The notes under the pieces are model-generated. The model was not told the origin of the DNA. It ran no database searches and worked only from the letters and a program-made list of their open reading frames with translations. A program made the translations under genes and the position numbers. 41,655 nt of DNA from an uncultured Lachnospiraceae bacterium. GTDB lineage: Bacteria > Bacillota > Clostridia > Lachnospirales > Lachnospiraceae. Positions 30,740-38,720 of this stretch are shown here, in pieces (position 1 is the first letter of the stretch; the number at the start of each line of letters is the position of its first letter). The stretch lies in NCBI GenBank assembly GCA_945868305.1, contig CAMBKU010000017.1, positions 1 to 41,655 on the forward strand. Direction: 5' to 3'.

Positions 30740-31993
30740 CTATGGCAATGCAGGTATATTATCCTGTACGGTAATGGCATCTACCCTCATGTTTGTCATT
30801 TTCGATACGGTAACCTTAAAGTTTTTATATTGGAAATGGTCTCCTTCCTTTGGTATTTTGTTCAAGGTTTCCATGACCCATCCGCTGGCGGTTTGACTGT
30901 CAAATTCTGTTTCTTCTATATCTAGGATGTCACAGACCTTATCCATGTTCGTGCTGCCTAAAATGTAGTATTCCGTTGGGGCTATCTGCTCAATTTCATG
31001 GATAACGGTATCGTGTTCATCCCAGATTTCACCGACCAGTTCTTCTAATATGTCCTCCATTGTGACAAGACCGGTGATACAGCCGTATTCGTCGATAATA
31101 ATGGCGATGTGGGAATGTTCGGCCTGCAGTTTTTTTAGCAGGACACCAATGTTCATACTTTTGGTGATGAAGACCGGAGGACGCATCAGTTCCTGAATAT
31201 TTTTTTCCGAGTCAGCATCAATGGCATTGTAAAAGTCCTTGTGGTGGAGGATACCGATGATATGCTCCGAATCATCGGAAAATACAGGTAGTCTGGAATA
31301 GCCGGTTTCGCTGAATTTATGTATAATCTCGTCTTTCTTCATGTCACAGGTTACACCCACAATATGAATCCTCGGCGTACAGATGTCGATGGCTTCCTGG
31401 TCATTAAACTCGATAGCACTTTTCATCAGGCTTCCTTCCTGTTTATCGATGCCGCCTTCCTGTTCCGCTTCCTCAATGATATTAATCAGTTCATCCTCTG
31501 TGATACCGTTGGTGCTATCCGGTTTAATAACCTTGGAAAGCAGTTTTTTCCATTGACCAAACAAAAAGTTAAATGGGGTAAAGAGTACGATAAATAGCTT
31601 GATAACGGGTGCTGAAAGTAATGCGAATTTTTCCGGTGATTCCTTGGCAATACTTTTTGGGGAAATTTCACCGAAAATAAGGATAACTACCGTGGTTGTG
31701 ATTGTTGACAGCGTAGGTCCCAGATCCGAACCAAAATGGTTGACGAATAATACGGTCGCTACGGAAGCGACTGCGATATTTACAATATTATTGCCAATTA
31801 AAATGGTTGAGAGAAGTTTGTCATAGGTTTCCGTCAGCCGATAAGCCAGCTTTGCCTTTGGATTACCCTTATCCGCCAGTGTTTTTAAGCGGATTTTGTT
31901 CAGGGAAGAAAATGCCGTTTCCGTAGCGGAAAAATAGGCAGATAAGATAATACAGATTACAATAATCAGCAGTGATACAGAGTCACCGTTCAT
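30740..31993 (-). CDS. CNNM/CorC-type membrane protein with CBS pair (hemolysin-like)
   Basis: 417 aa from ATG 31993 (AAGGAG upstream on the minus strand), since sequence before it does not look coding. N-terminal DUF21 membrane domain (about 1-190: ILSAYFSATETAFSSLNKIRLKTLA), two CBS domains (about 205-325: CTPRIHIVGVTCDMKKDEII and MRPPVFITKSMNIGVLLKKLQ), then the CorC-HlyC domain (about 345-415: TASGWVMETLNKIPKEGDHFQYKNFKVTVSKM). Such proteins move Mg2+ or Co2+ or control that transport. Confidence 0.93.
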   Translation of the reverse strand: MNGDSVSLLIIVICIILSAYFSATETAFSSLNKIRLKTLADKGNPKAKLAYRLTETYDKLLSTILIGNNIVNIAVASVATVLFVNHFGSDLGPTLSTITTTVVILIFGEISPKSIAKESPEKFALLSAPVIKLFIVLFTPFNFLFGQWKKLLSKVIKPDSTNGITEDELINIIEEAEQEGGIDKQEGSLMKSAIEFNDQEAIDICTPRIHIVGVTCDMKKDEIIHKFSETGYSRLPVFSDDSEHIIGILHHKDFYNAIDADSEKNIQELMRPPVFITKSMNIGVLLKKLQAEHSHIAIIIDEYGCITGLVTMEDILEELVGEIWDEHDTVIHEIEQIAPTEYYILGSTNMDKVCDILDIEETEFDSQTASGWVMETLNKIPKEGDHFQYKNFKVTVSKMTNMRVDAITVQDNIPALP

Positions 31994-32232
31994 AAAAGTA
32001 AATTCACTCCTTATAAAAATAGAATATGATGAATAAGTTGCCAATAATATACAGGAGGACAGGCTGAGACGTCAAGAAGAAGGATGTCGGTTTTTGTCGA
32101 CTAATTCAGTAATTTACAAAAGATTTACCTGATATTTACGAATAAAACAGGAAGAACTGGTAGATACTGTAAAAAATGGATTCTAAAATAAGGGTGTAAT
32201 GAGAAGTGTGCAAAAAATAAGGGAGGTGCAGT

Positions 32233-32436
32233 ATGAACGAAAGAAAGAAATTGGCAGGAATGGTGTTTCTTTGTATCTTTATGCTGTCAATGGCGTTTGC
32301 AGGATGTGGCAGGACTATGAATACGACGCGAAGCCAGGAATTGAATGAGTCAGAGCAGGCAGATGTGGCAGAGTGCAGTAGCAAGCTGGCAGAACAGAGC
32401 AGGATGACAGAAATAGCAGAGGCAGTCACGAAATAG
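32233..32436 (+). CDS. small lipoprotein, 67 aa
   Basis: Signal peptide with lipobox AFAGC (Cys24), after a hydrophobic stretch MVFLCIFMLSM. The mature part (about 44 aa) is polar, Glu/Ser-rich and helical. SD GGGAGG before ATG 32233. No family recognised. It stands just upstream of the TIM-barrel gene and may be co-transcribed. Confidence 0.65.
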   Translation: MNERKKLAGMVFLCIFMLSMAFAGCGRTMNTTRSQELNESEQADVAECSSKLAEQSRMTEIAEAVTK

Positions 32437-32461
32437 AAAAAACGGCATAGGATAATGTAGT

Positions 32462-33304
32462 ATGTTTTTTGAGAAGGGAAGTGAAACCGTGCTATATGTA
32501 AGAAGTAGATACGAAAGGGCGGAGGAACTGCAAAAGCTGCTGGTAGTTTTAAAGGAAATGGACGGAATTGGGGTTGAACTGATGCCTCTGTGGGAACAGG
32601 AGGCATTTGGGAATTTCCTGGAAGCGCAAAAAGAATTCTTAAAACGAATACCGATTGCCTTTTGTGGAGCGGAAGGAAAAACAGAGTTTTCAGAAAGTCT
32701 TGGTTCTAAAGATGATATTCGTTCCTTAAGCTATATGAAAAAGACACTGGAGATGGGAAAAGTATTTGGCGTGAGACATATTGTGTTTCATTATAACCAT
32801 TGTACGATTGTACCGGAAGAAAAGAGCTGGCATTTAGAAAATGCAAAGAGAAATCTGCAGTTTATCAATTATATGAACAGACAGTACAGGATACCAATCC
32901 TGTTGGAAAATGCAGGAACAGAAAGTCAGGGAGATGGTTTATTTACGGAGAAAGAATTTACGGAAGAATGTAAATATGCAAAAAATTTGGTATTACTTGA
33001 TGTAAAAAATGCAGCGGAGAATGGATGGAATTTGGAACGGTTGATACCCGCATTAAAAGATGACATTGCAGCATATCGTCTGTATAAAGCGAACGAACCC
33101 CAAAGAGAAATGTTTGATGAGATAGATATAGAAAAGTTTCGGTCGTTGTACCAAAGGTATACACCGAAGGCGGACATCATTTTAGAATGTGGGAAAACGG
33201 AGTTGGAAGACCAACCCAAACTGCAAAAAACCATTGCTTATTTGCAGGAAGTATTGTTTCGGGAAAGCAGAAAAAATAAATGTTTAAAAAAGCAGGCAGT
33301 GTAG
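32462..33304 (+). CDS. sugar phosphate isomerase/epimerase-like TIM-barrel protein
   Basis: 280 aa from ATG 32462; GTG 32489 (AAGGGA upstream) is an equally likely start. AP-endonuclease-2-like TIM barrel: VFGVRHIVFHYNHCTIVPEEK (metal His strand), PILLENAGTE (metal Glu), NLVLLDVKNAAENGWNLERLI and ADIILECGKTELEDQPKLQKTI near the end. Substrate unknown; members act on ketoses, inositols or related compounds. A terminator follows. Confidence 0.75.
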   Translation: MFFEKGSETVLYVRSRYERAEELQKLLVVLKEMDGIGVELMPLWEQEAFGNFLEAQKEFLKRIPIAFCGAEGKTEFSESLGSKDDIRSLSYMKKTLEMGKVFGVRHIVFHYNHCTIVPEEKSWHLENAKRNLQFINYMNRQYRIPILLENAGTESQGDGLFTEKEFTEECKYAKNLVLLDVKNAAENGWNLERLIPALKDDIAAYRLYKANEPQREMFDEIDIEKFRSLYQRYTPKADIILECGKTELEDQPKLQKTIAYLQEVLFRESRKNKCLKKQAV

Positions 33305-33307
33305 GGA

Positions 33308-33352
33308 AGCCCGTTTGTCCGTAGAGTGACGGACAGATGGGTGCTTTTTTTT
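33308..33352 (+). terminator. terminator after the TIM-barrel gene
   Basis: CCCGTTTGTCCGT pairs with ACGGACAGATGGG with two wobbles, followed by GTGC and T8 (33345-33352). It closes the unit before the zinc operon promoter. Confidence 0.87.
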
Positions 33353-33365
33353 GGTGTAACAGCTA

Positions 33366-33413
33366 TTGACTTTTTTTCGAGTCGTGCTATAATTTGAAAA
33401 TGATTTTCAAATT
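33366..33413 (+). promoter_or_regulatory. zinc-operon promoter and Zur/Fur box
   Basis: TTGACT (33366-33371), 16-bp spacer, TATAAT (33388-33393). Overlapping the -10 and start site is AATTTGAAAA-TGA-TTTTCAAATT (33391-33413), a perfect 10+10 inverted repeat, typical of a Fur-family operator. It lies directly before the Fur-family gene and so should give zinc-dependent autorepression of the whole operon. Confidence 0.85.
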
Positions 33414-33429
33414 GGGAGAGGAATCCTGT

Positions 33430-33852
33430 ATGCAAAAAGCAAAGTATCAAACGAGACAGATGGCGGAGTTGCTTTCGTATCTGCAATCTGTTGAGGGCAG
33501 ACATGTGACAGTAAGTGAAATCTGCACATATTTCAAAGAGCAGGGGATTACAGTCGGAACCACGACAATCTATCGCCATTTAGAGCGTATGGTGGATCAG
33601 GGTATTGTCGCCAAATATGTGGTTGACGGAACAAGTAGTGCCTGTTTTGAGTATCTTGGCGGGAAGGAAGAATGTCATAAGCCTGTTTGCTTTCATTGTA
33701 AATGTGAGAAATGCGGCAAACTGATTCATCTGCAATGTGATGAAGCAGTGAATCTCGGACAGCATATGCTAAAACATCACGGTTTTCAGATGGATAGCAT
33801 TCGGACGGTATTTTACGGAATCTGTGCGGAATGCAGGGCAGCGGAGCGCTGA
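33430..33852 (+). CDS. zur: Fur family zinc-responsive repressor (Zur-like)
   Basis: 140 aa from ATG 33430 (GGGAGAGGAA 6 bases upstream; an earlier in-frame start would lie inside the operator). N-terminal winged helix (about 5-75: VSEICTYFKEQGITVGTTTIYRHLERMVDQGIVAKY). C-terminal dimer domain with two CxxC zinc pairs, CEKCGK and CAECRA, and HLQCDE between. Zinc specificity is inferred from the downstream znuA-znuC-znuB genes. It acts as a repressor of this operon when zinc is plentiful. Confidence 0.9.
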   Translation: MQKAKYQTRQMAELLSYLQSVEGRHVTVSEICTYFKEQGITVGTTTIYRHLERMVDQGIVAKYVVDGTSSACFEYLGGKEECHKPVCFHCKCEKCGKLIHLQCDEAVNLGQHMLKHHGFQMDSIRTVFYGICAECRAAER

Positions 33853-33887
33853 CAAAACAGGAAGAAAAAAGGAAAGGAGAGAGGGAC

Positions 33888-34187
33888 ATGCAGGCAAGGA
33901 AAAAAAGAATGATTTCGCTGTTTATCTGTGCAGTGATGATTTGTACTGCCCTTTTTTCGATTCTTTTTATTGAGAAGGAACTAAATCATGATTGTACAGG
34001 TGCAGATTGTCCAATTTGTGCCAGTGTTCATCAGGCAGAGCAGACCTTAAAGCAAATCGGTTCCGGTATCGTGGATGCTTCAGGGGTTCTTCCGGTTTTG
34101 ATACCGTTTCTCATGCTGATTTCTCTTAGTGTTTTTGATATTCCTGACGCATCTTTAGTCAGTTGTAAGGTACGGCTTAATAATTGA
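33888..34187 (+). CDS. small membrane protein with Cys/His/Asp cluster in the zinc operon
   Basis: 99 aa from ATG 33888 (GGAGAGAGGG upstream). One membrane helix (about 9-28), then an extracytoplasmic-looking loop H34-x-C36-x3-D40-C41-x2-C44-x3-H48 (NHDCTGADCPICASVH), and a second helix (about 66-85). The residue cluster could bind a metal such as zinc outside the cell membrane. Unknown family to me. Located between the Zur gene and znuA, it may sense, hold or hand over zinc. Confidence 0.8.
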   Translation: MQARKKRMISLFICAVMICTALFSILFIEKELNHDCTGADCPICASVHQAEQTLKQIGSGIVDASGVLPVLIPFLMLISLSVFDIPDASLVSCKVRLNN

Positions 34188-34188
34188 A

Positions 34189-34284
34189 AAAACCTCTTGT
34201 GACAGGGAGCACTGTGCCCATGTGAAATGGGATAGCTGCATCCTTGTATTTTTGCGCCTATTTTTAGATAATTACGGAGGTTTT
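34189..34284 (+). promoter_or_regulatory. structured leader upstream of znuA
   Basis: A hairpin ACAGGGAGCA (34202-34211) with TGCATCCTTGT (34237-34247, one bulged A) holds an inner hairpin CCCAT-GTGAA-ATGGG (34217-34231) and is followed by T5 (34249-34253), as in a terminator. AAAACCTC (34189-34196) can also pair with GAGGTTTT (34277-34284), which covers the znuA SD. The region could be an attenuator or a ribosome-binding-site switch. It matches no riboswitch class I can name. Confidence 0.45.
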
Positions 34285-34289
34285 ATTTC

Positions 34290-35315
34290 ATGAAAAAATA
34301 TATTTCTATCATTTTAACTCTGGCAGTGACGGCATTTAGCCTGTCTGCCTGCGGCAGTAAAACAGTAGATGATTCTTCGGAAACGATTGCCTCAGACAAT
34401 TCGGTAAATACGGAGGTATCAGATGAAGAAACACTTGAGATTGTAACGACAATCTTTCCGGAATATGACTGGGTAAGAGAAGTTCTTGGTGATAACCTGG
34501 ATCAGGCAGAAGTTACTATGCTTCTTGATGATGGTGTGGATCTGCACAGTTATCAGCCGACAGCAGAAGATATCTTAAAAATTTCTGACTGCGACCTGTT
34601 TATTTATGTCGGTGGGGAATCTGATGAATGGGTGGAAGGCGCTTTAAAAGAAGCGGTCAATAAAGATATGAAGGTCATCAATCTGCTCGAGGTTTTGGGT
34701 GATACCGTAAAAGAGGAGGAAGTCGTTGAAGGAATGGAAGCCGAAGAAGAAGGGGAAGAAGAAGGAGAAGAAGAACCGGAATATGATGAACATGTTTGGC
34801 TTTCAATAAAGAATGCGGCTATTTTCAGCCAGGTGATTGCTGATACATTGGCGGAAATCGATCCGGAAAATGCGGATACTTACCAAAACAATGCGGCAGC
34901 ATATGGGGAAAAACTCTCTGCACTGGATAATGAATATCAGGCAGCCGTAGATGCAGCAACGCAAAAGACGCTGCTTTTCGGAGACCGTTTTCCATTCCGT
35001 TATCTTGTGGATGATTACGGACTTTCCTACTATGCAGCATTTGTAGGTTGTTCGACTGAAACGGAGGCAAGTTTTGAAACAATTACTTTTCTTGCGGGAA
35101 AAGTAGATGAACTCGCATTGAATGCGGTGCTGACGATTGAAAAATCTGATCAGAAAATTGCAAAAACCATTATTGAAAATACCGAAAATAAGAATGGGCA
35201 GATTTTGACACTGGATTCCATGCAGTCTACAACCTTAGAGGACGCTTTGGGTGGAACTACTTATCTTTCCGTAATGGAAAATAATCTTACTGTTTTAAGA
35301 GAAGCATTGCAGTAA
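34290..35315 (+). CDS. znuA: zinc ABC transporter substrate-binding lipoprotein (ZnuA-like)
   Basis: 341 aa. Lipobox LSAC (Cys21), then the cluster A-I metal-binding fold. Metal His 86 in VDLHSYQPT and His168 in YDEHVWLS are seen. The usual third His (FHDAF-like) is absent: the motif reads FGDRFPFRYL with Asp232. The loop that is His-rich in classical ZnuA is here acid-rich (about 144-166, runs of Glu). SD ACGGAGG. Delivers Zn2+ (or Mn2+, less likely given the Zur context) to ZnuB. Confidence 0.9.
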   Translation: MKKYISIILTLAVTAFSLSACGSKTVDDSSETIASDNSVNTEVSDEETLEIVTTIFPEYDWVREVLGDNLDQAEVTMLLDDGVDLHSYQPTAEDILKISDCDLFIYVGGESDEWVEGALKEAVNKDMKVINLLEVLGDTVKEEEVVEGMEAEEEGEEEGEEEPEYDEHVWLSIKNAAIFSQVIADTLAEIDPENADTYQNNAAAYGEKLSALDNEYQAAVDAATQKTLLFGDRFPFRYLVDDYGLSYYAAFVGCSTETEASFETITFLAGKVDELALNAVLTIEKSDQKIAKTIIENTENKNGQILTLDSMQSTTLEDALGGTTYLSVMENNLTVLREALQ

Positions 35316-35326
35316 GGAGGAAGAAG

Positions 35327-36043
35327 ATGGCATTGATTACTTGTCAGAATCTGACACTTGGATATGATGGGAAGGCAATTTTGCAGAATCTTAATTTTTC
35401 CGTAAATGAAGGAGACTATTTTTGTATTGTGGGAGAAAATGGTTCCGGTAAATCTACTTTGCTAAAGACCCTGCTTCGTCTGCAGGCGCCGATAAGCGGC
35501 AGTATTTTGATGGGGGAAGGTCTTAATCCGAATGATATCGGCTATCTGCCACAGCAGACTTTCGTTCAGCGGGACTTCCCGGCGTCCGTGAGAGAGATTG
35601 TTCTCTCCGGATGCCAGGGGCGATGTGGTCTTCGCCCTTTTTATAATAAGGAAGAAAAGGAACTGGCAAAAAAAGCAATGGAGAAGATGCGGATTGAATC
35701 ATTGGCAGAGCGTTGCTACCGGGAACTGTCCGGGGGGCAAAAGCAGAGGGTTCTTTTGGCACGAGCGCTTTGCGCTGCACGTAAAATTCTTCTTTTAGAC
35801 GAACCGGTATCGGGGCTTGACCCGAAAGTGACGGCAGAAATGTACGATCTTATTGAGGAATTAAATCAAAAAGATGAGATGGCTATTATTATGATTTCCC
35901 ATGACATTGCGGCAGCAGTGAAGTATGCAAATCGTATTTTGCATATCGGAGAAACGGTTTTTTTCGGAACAAAGCAGGAATATCTGCAAAGTGAGATGGG
36001 AAAAAATTTTGCAATGCTGGCTGGAGGAACAAAAAATGAATGA
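35327..36043 (+). CDS. znuC: metal ABC transporter ATPase (ZnuC-like)
   Basis: 238 aa. Walker A GENGSGKS (about 37-44), signature LSGGQKQRVLLARAL, Walker B ILLLDEP and D-loop SGLDP all intact. SD AAGGAGG before ATG 35327, 11 bp after znuA. Its stop overlaps the znuB start (ATGAATGA). Powers zinc import. Confidence 0.93.
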   Translation: MALITCQNLTLGYDGKAILQNLNFSVNEGDYFCIVGENGSGKSTLLKTLLRLQAPISGSILMGEGLNPNDIGYLPQQTFVQRDFPASVREIVLSGCQGRCGLRPFYNKEEKELAKKAMEKMRIESLAERCYRELSGGQKQRVLLARALCAARKILLLDEPVSGLDPKVTAEMYDLIEELNQKDEMAIIMISHDIAAAVKYANRILHIGETVFFGTKQEYLQSEMGKNFAMLAGGTKNE

Positions 36044-36890
36044 AATATTTGTAAAATTAAATCAATATTTTGCGTATCCATTTGTCCGGTATGCGTTGGT
36101 TGTTGGTGTTCTTATTGCGCTTTGTTCTTCACTTTTTGGTGTGACATTGGTGTTAAAACGTTTTTCTTTTATTGGTGACGGACTTTCCCATGTGGCATTT
36201 GGTGCTATGGCGATTGCATCTATTCTAAATTTCAGCAATGATATGCTTTTTATCCTTCCGGCTACGGTCTTGTGCGCAATTTTGCTTTTACGCGGAGGGC
36301 AGAACGCAAAAATTAAGGGCGATGCGGCGATTGCCATGATTTCTGTCGGAGCTTTGGCGGTGGGCTATCTGCTTATGAATATTTTTTCTGCTACGCCGAA
36401 TCTGGCAGGGGATGTATGCAGTACCCTGTTTGGCTCCACATCCATTTTAACGCTGACGCGGGAGGAAGTGTGGCTGTGCGTGGTTTTGTCTGTTTTTGTG
36501 GTAGTTCTTTTTGTGCTATTTTATCATAAGATTTTTGCTGTGACCTTTGATGAAAGCTTCGCAAAAGCTACAGGGACAAAGGCAGAAAGATATAATTTGC
36601 TGATTGCTGTCGTGATTGCTGTAATTATTGTGTTGGCAATGAATCTGGTAGGTTCGCTGCTTATTTCTGCACTGGTGATTTTTCCGGCGTTGTCAGCGAT
36701 GCGGGTATTCAAAAGCTTTCGTTCTGTGACTATATGCTCAGCGGTTGTGTCTGTATTTTGTGCATTCGCCGGAATCTTGATTTCGATACTTGCGGGGACA
36801 CCAGTTGGCTCTACGATCGTAGTTGCTGATATTGTGGTATTTGCACTTTTTGCGGCAGCAGGGGCAGCGACAGGGGGAATCGGAAGGTGA
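36036..36890 (+). CDS. znuB: metal ABC transporter permease (ZnuB-like)
   Basis: 284 aa from ATG 36036 (TGGAGGA upstream); the earlier in-frame sequence is inside znuC. ABC-3 family with about eight membrane segments: RYALVVGVLIALCSSLFGVTLVLKRFSFIGDGLSHVAFGAMA at the start is the family signature. VGSLLISALVIFPALSAM and a C-terminal VGSTIVVADIVVFALFA also fit. Forms the membrane channel with znuC/znuA. It overlaps the following lipoprotein gene by 4 bp (GTGA). Confidence 0.93.
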   Translation: MNEIFVKLNQYFAYPFVRYALVVGVLIALCSSLFGVTLVLKRFSFIGDGLSHVAFGAMAIASILNFSNDMLFILPATVLCAILLLRGGQNAKIKGDAAIAMISVGALAVGYLLMNIFSATPNLAGDVCSTLFGSTSILTLTREEVWLCVVLSVFVVVLFVLFYHKIFAVTFDESFAKATGTKAERYNLLIAVVIAVIIVLAMNLVGSLLISALVIFPALSAMRVFKSFRSVTICSAVVSVFCAFAGILISILAGTPVGSTIVVADIVVFALFAAAGAATGGIGR

Positions 36891-37432
36891 AAAAAGAAGG
36901 CGTGTTTCGCATTGCAATTGTACTTGTTTTTGCTGTTTTTATGTTGGGGTGTTCTGGAAATAGAAAAGATGTTTCCGATGGGAGACTGGCATCTGTAGCA
37001 TCTACAGAAACGGAAATGACATCGGAAATGGCATCCGGGGAGGAAATAGAGCAGGAAGATATATCAGCGGACGGAGTGGATGTGGATCTGACGCAGTTAA
37101 GCAGTACAATGGTCTATTCTGAAGTATATAATATGATGGTAACGCCGGAAAGTTATGTGGGAAAAACGATAAAAATGCATGGACAGTTTGCTGTGTATGA
37201 AGCAGAACCGGGAAATGAGTCGGGGGTAGATTACTATTTTGCGGTTATAATAGCAGATGCTACCGCTTGCTGTCAGCAGGGAATGGAATTTGTCTGGAAC
37301 GGAGAACATAAATTTCCGGATGATTATCCCAAAGAGGGAAGCGGGGTAACGGTTACAGGCGTTTTTGAGACGTATGAAGAAGATGGACAAATGTATTGCC
37401 ATCTTCTTGCTGATGATATAGAAATGGATTAG
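36887..37432 (+). CDS. OB-fold-like lipoprotein of the zinc operon
   Basis: 181 aa. Lipobox FMLGC (Cys22), a long acidic Ser/Thr tether (about 23-70), and a C-terminal beta-rich domain (about 78-181): SYVGKTIKMHGQFAVYE, YYFAVIIADATACCQQGMEF and GVTVTGVFETYEEDGQMYCHLLADDI, an OB-fold-like pattern. A Cys-Cys pair in the domain could bind metal; I recall similar CC motifs in the TIGR03943 family. GTG 36887 overlaps the end of znuB, so it is co-regulated with zinc uptake. Confidence 0.75.
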   Translation: MKKEGVFRIAIVLVFAVFMLGCSGNRKDVSDGRLASVASTETEMTSEMASGEEIEQEDISADGVDVDLTQLSSTMVYSEVYNMMVTPESYVGKTIKMHGQFAVYEAEPGNESGVDYYFAVIIADATACCQQGMEFVWNGEHKFPDDYPKEGSGVTVTGVFETYEEDGQMYCHLLADDIEMD

Positions 37433-37446
37433 ATATATCGAATTTT

Positions 37447-38058
37447 TTATTCATAAAATGTTTTTCCATATTCCATCATTTCATAGATTCCGTCTTTCAG
37501 GCGAACAATGCAGACGCTGCAATTTTTTAAAATGTTGCCGGACCAGAAATCCTTGATTTCGTGCTTTAAAATATGACAGAGCAGGGCTTTGTTCAAAGCA
37601 CCGTGAGCAACAATCATGACACGGGAAAGTTCTTTTTCCTTTGGTTCGATTTCTGTTTTTAAGAATTCGGAAGTTCTGGCACAAAGCTGGGCAAAGCTTT
37701 CTCCGCCTTCGGGTGGCACATAAAGCTCCGGTCGTTCAAAGAAATAGTGCGAGGGAGAAGCAGAATCCTGTGAAAATTCATCTAAAGAATTTCCTTCACA
37801 GATACCAAAGCCGATTTCCTTTAGGCGGTCATCGCGTATAATTGGGATGTTACGGTGGCCGCGGATTAAAGTTGCTGTCTCGTAGGCGCGAAGCAAAGGG
37901 GAAGAATAGATGATGTCAAATGCAGTAGATTCTAAAGCTTCCCCTGTCTTTCCGGCAAGTCTTCTGCCATTTTCATTTAATTCAATATCGGAATGTCCCT
38001 GGATGCGGCGTGCGCTGTTCCAGTAGGTTTCTCCGTGTCGTATGATATATAATTCCAT
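37447..38058 (-). CDS. histidine phosphatase family protein
   Basis: 203 aa from ATG 38058 (AGGAGG 7 bases upstream on the minus strand). Phosphoglycerate-mutase/CobC-type motif: IIRHGETYWNSARRIQGHSDIELNENG, catalytic His near residue 8, and the second His in MIVAHGALNKALLC. Possible phosphatase for a sugar or nucleotide metabolite; the substrate cannot be read. Convergent with the zinc operon 15 bp away. Confidence 0.9.
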   Translation of the reverse strand: MELYIIRHGETYWNSARRIQGHSDIELNENGRRLAGKTGEALESTAFDIIYSSPLLRAYETATLIRGHRNIPIIRDDRLKEIGFGICEGNSLDEFSQDSASPSHYFFERPELYVPPEGGESFAQLCARTSEFLKTEIEPKEKELSRVMIVAHGALNKALLCHILKHEIKDFWSGNILKNCSVCIVRLKDGIYEMMEYGKTFYE

Positions 38059-38204
38059 AAAAATCCTCCTGTCCGATATCATTGTAACACATTCGTTTGT
38101 TTTTATAAACTTCTCCCAAAAATCAAAGAAATTAAGGGGGAATATGTTGAAAACTTACAAAAATATGGTACTATATAAATAGGTAGTTTGGAAGGAGGAG
38201 TAGT

Positions 38205-38648
38205 ATGCAGTTACTGACGTTTATACTTGGTGGAGTAAAATATGGAATACCGATTTCAAGTGTGCAATCCATTGAGGAACGGGTTCAGGTGGTAGGCATT
38301 CCAAAAACATTGCCCTATGTAAAAGGTATTATGAATTTACATGGCAGCATCATACCGATTTACAGCCTGGCGGAGAAATTTGGTTATCCGGCACAGGATA
38401 TTGAAAATATTGTGGTTACGGATGTCAACGGGATGTCCATAGGCTTTGAGGTGACCCGGGTGGAGGAGATACTGGAAGTGGAAAATAATCATGTATTGCC
38501 GATGCCGAGGATGATTAGCAGCAGCGAAACATTTATGACGGAAGTTGCCAATTATGACAAAAAGCTGATTGTTCTTTTGAATGTAGATGAGCTTTTGGAA
38601 GAAGGCGAGCAGAACAATATCAAAAAAATGCTGGAAGAAAAAGAATAA
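38205..38648 (+). CDS. CheW-like chemotaxis coupling domain protein
   Basis: 147 aa, a single CheW domain: LLTFILGGVKYGIPISSVQSIEE, PYVKGIMNLHGSIIPIYSLAEKFG (the conserved NLRG-type motif as NLHG) and KLIVLLNVDELL at the end. CheW couples receptors to CheA. SD GGAAGGAGGAG before ATG 38205. No other chemotaxis gene is in the window. The hairpin at 38662 may terminate it. Confidence 0.92.
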   Translation: MQLLTFILGGVKYGIPISSVQSIEERVQVVGIPKTLPYVKGIMNLHGSIIPIYSLAEKFGYPAQDIENIVVTDVNGMSIGFEVTRVEEILEVENNHVLPMPRMISSSETFMTEVANYDKKLIVLLNVDELLEEGEQNNIKKMLEEKE

Positions 38649-38661
38649 AATGAAAATTAAC

Positions 38662-38694
38662 AGGAAGGGCGCCGGGGTTTCTGGCGTCCTTTCT
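38662..38694 (+). terminator. hairpin after CheW gene, possible terminator
   Basis: AGGAAGGGCGCC pairs with GGCGTCCTTTCT (12 pairs with two wobbles). The T-tract is poor, so termination strength is uncertain. Confidence 0.5.
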
Positions 38695-38720
38695 GAATAG
38701 GAAAGAAAGGAACGAAAGGC

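Noticed and set aside
34189-34284. NiCo or cobalamin riboswitch upstream of znuA
   Set aside because: The conserved G-rich repeats of NiCo and the cobalamin box are not present.
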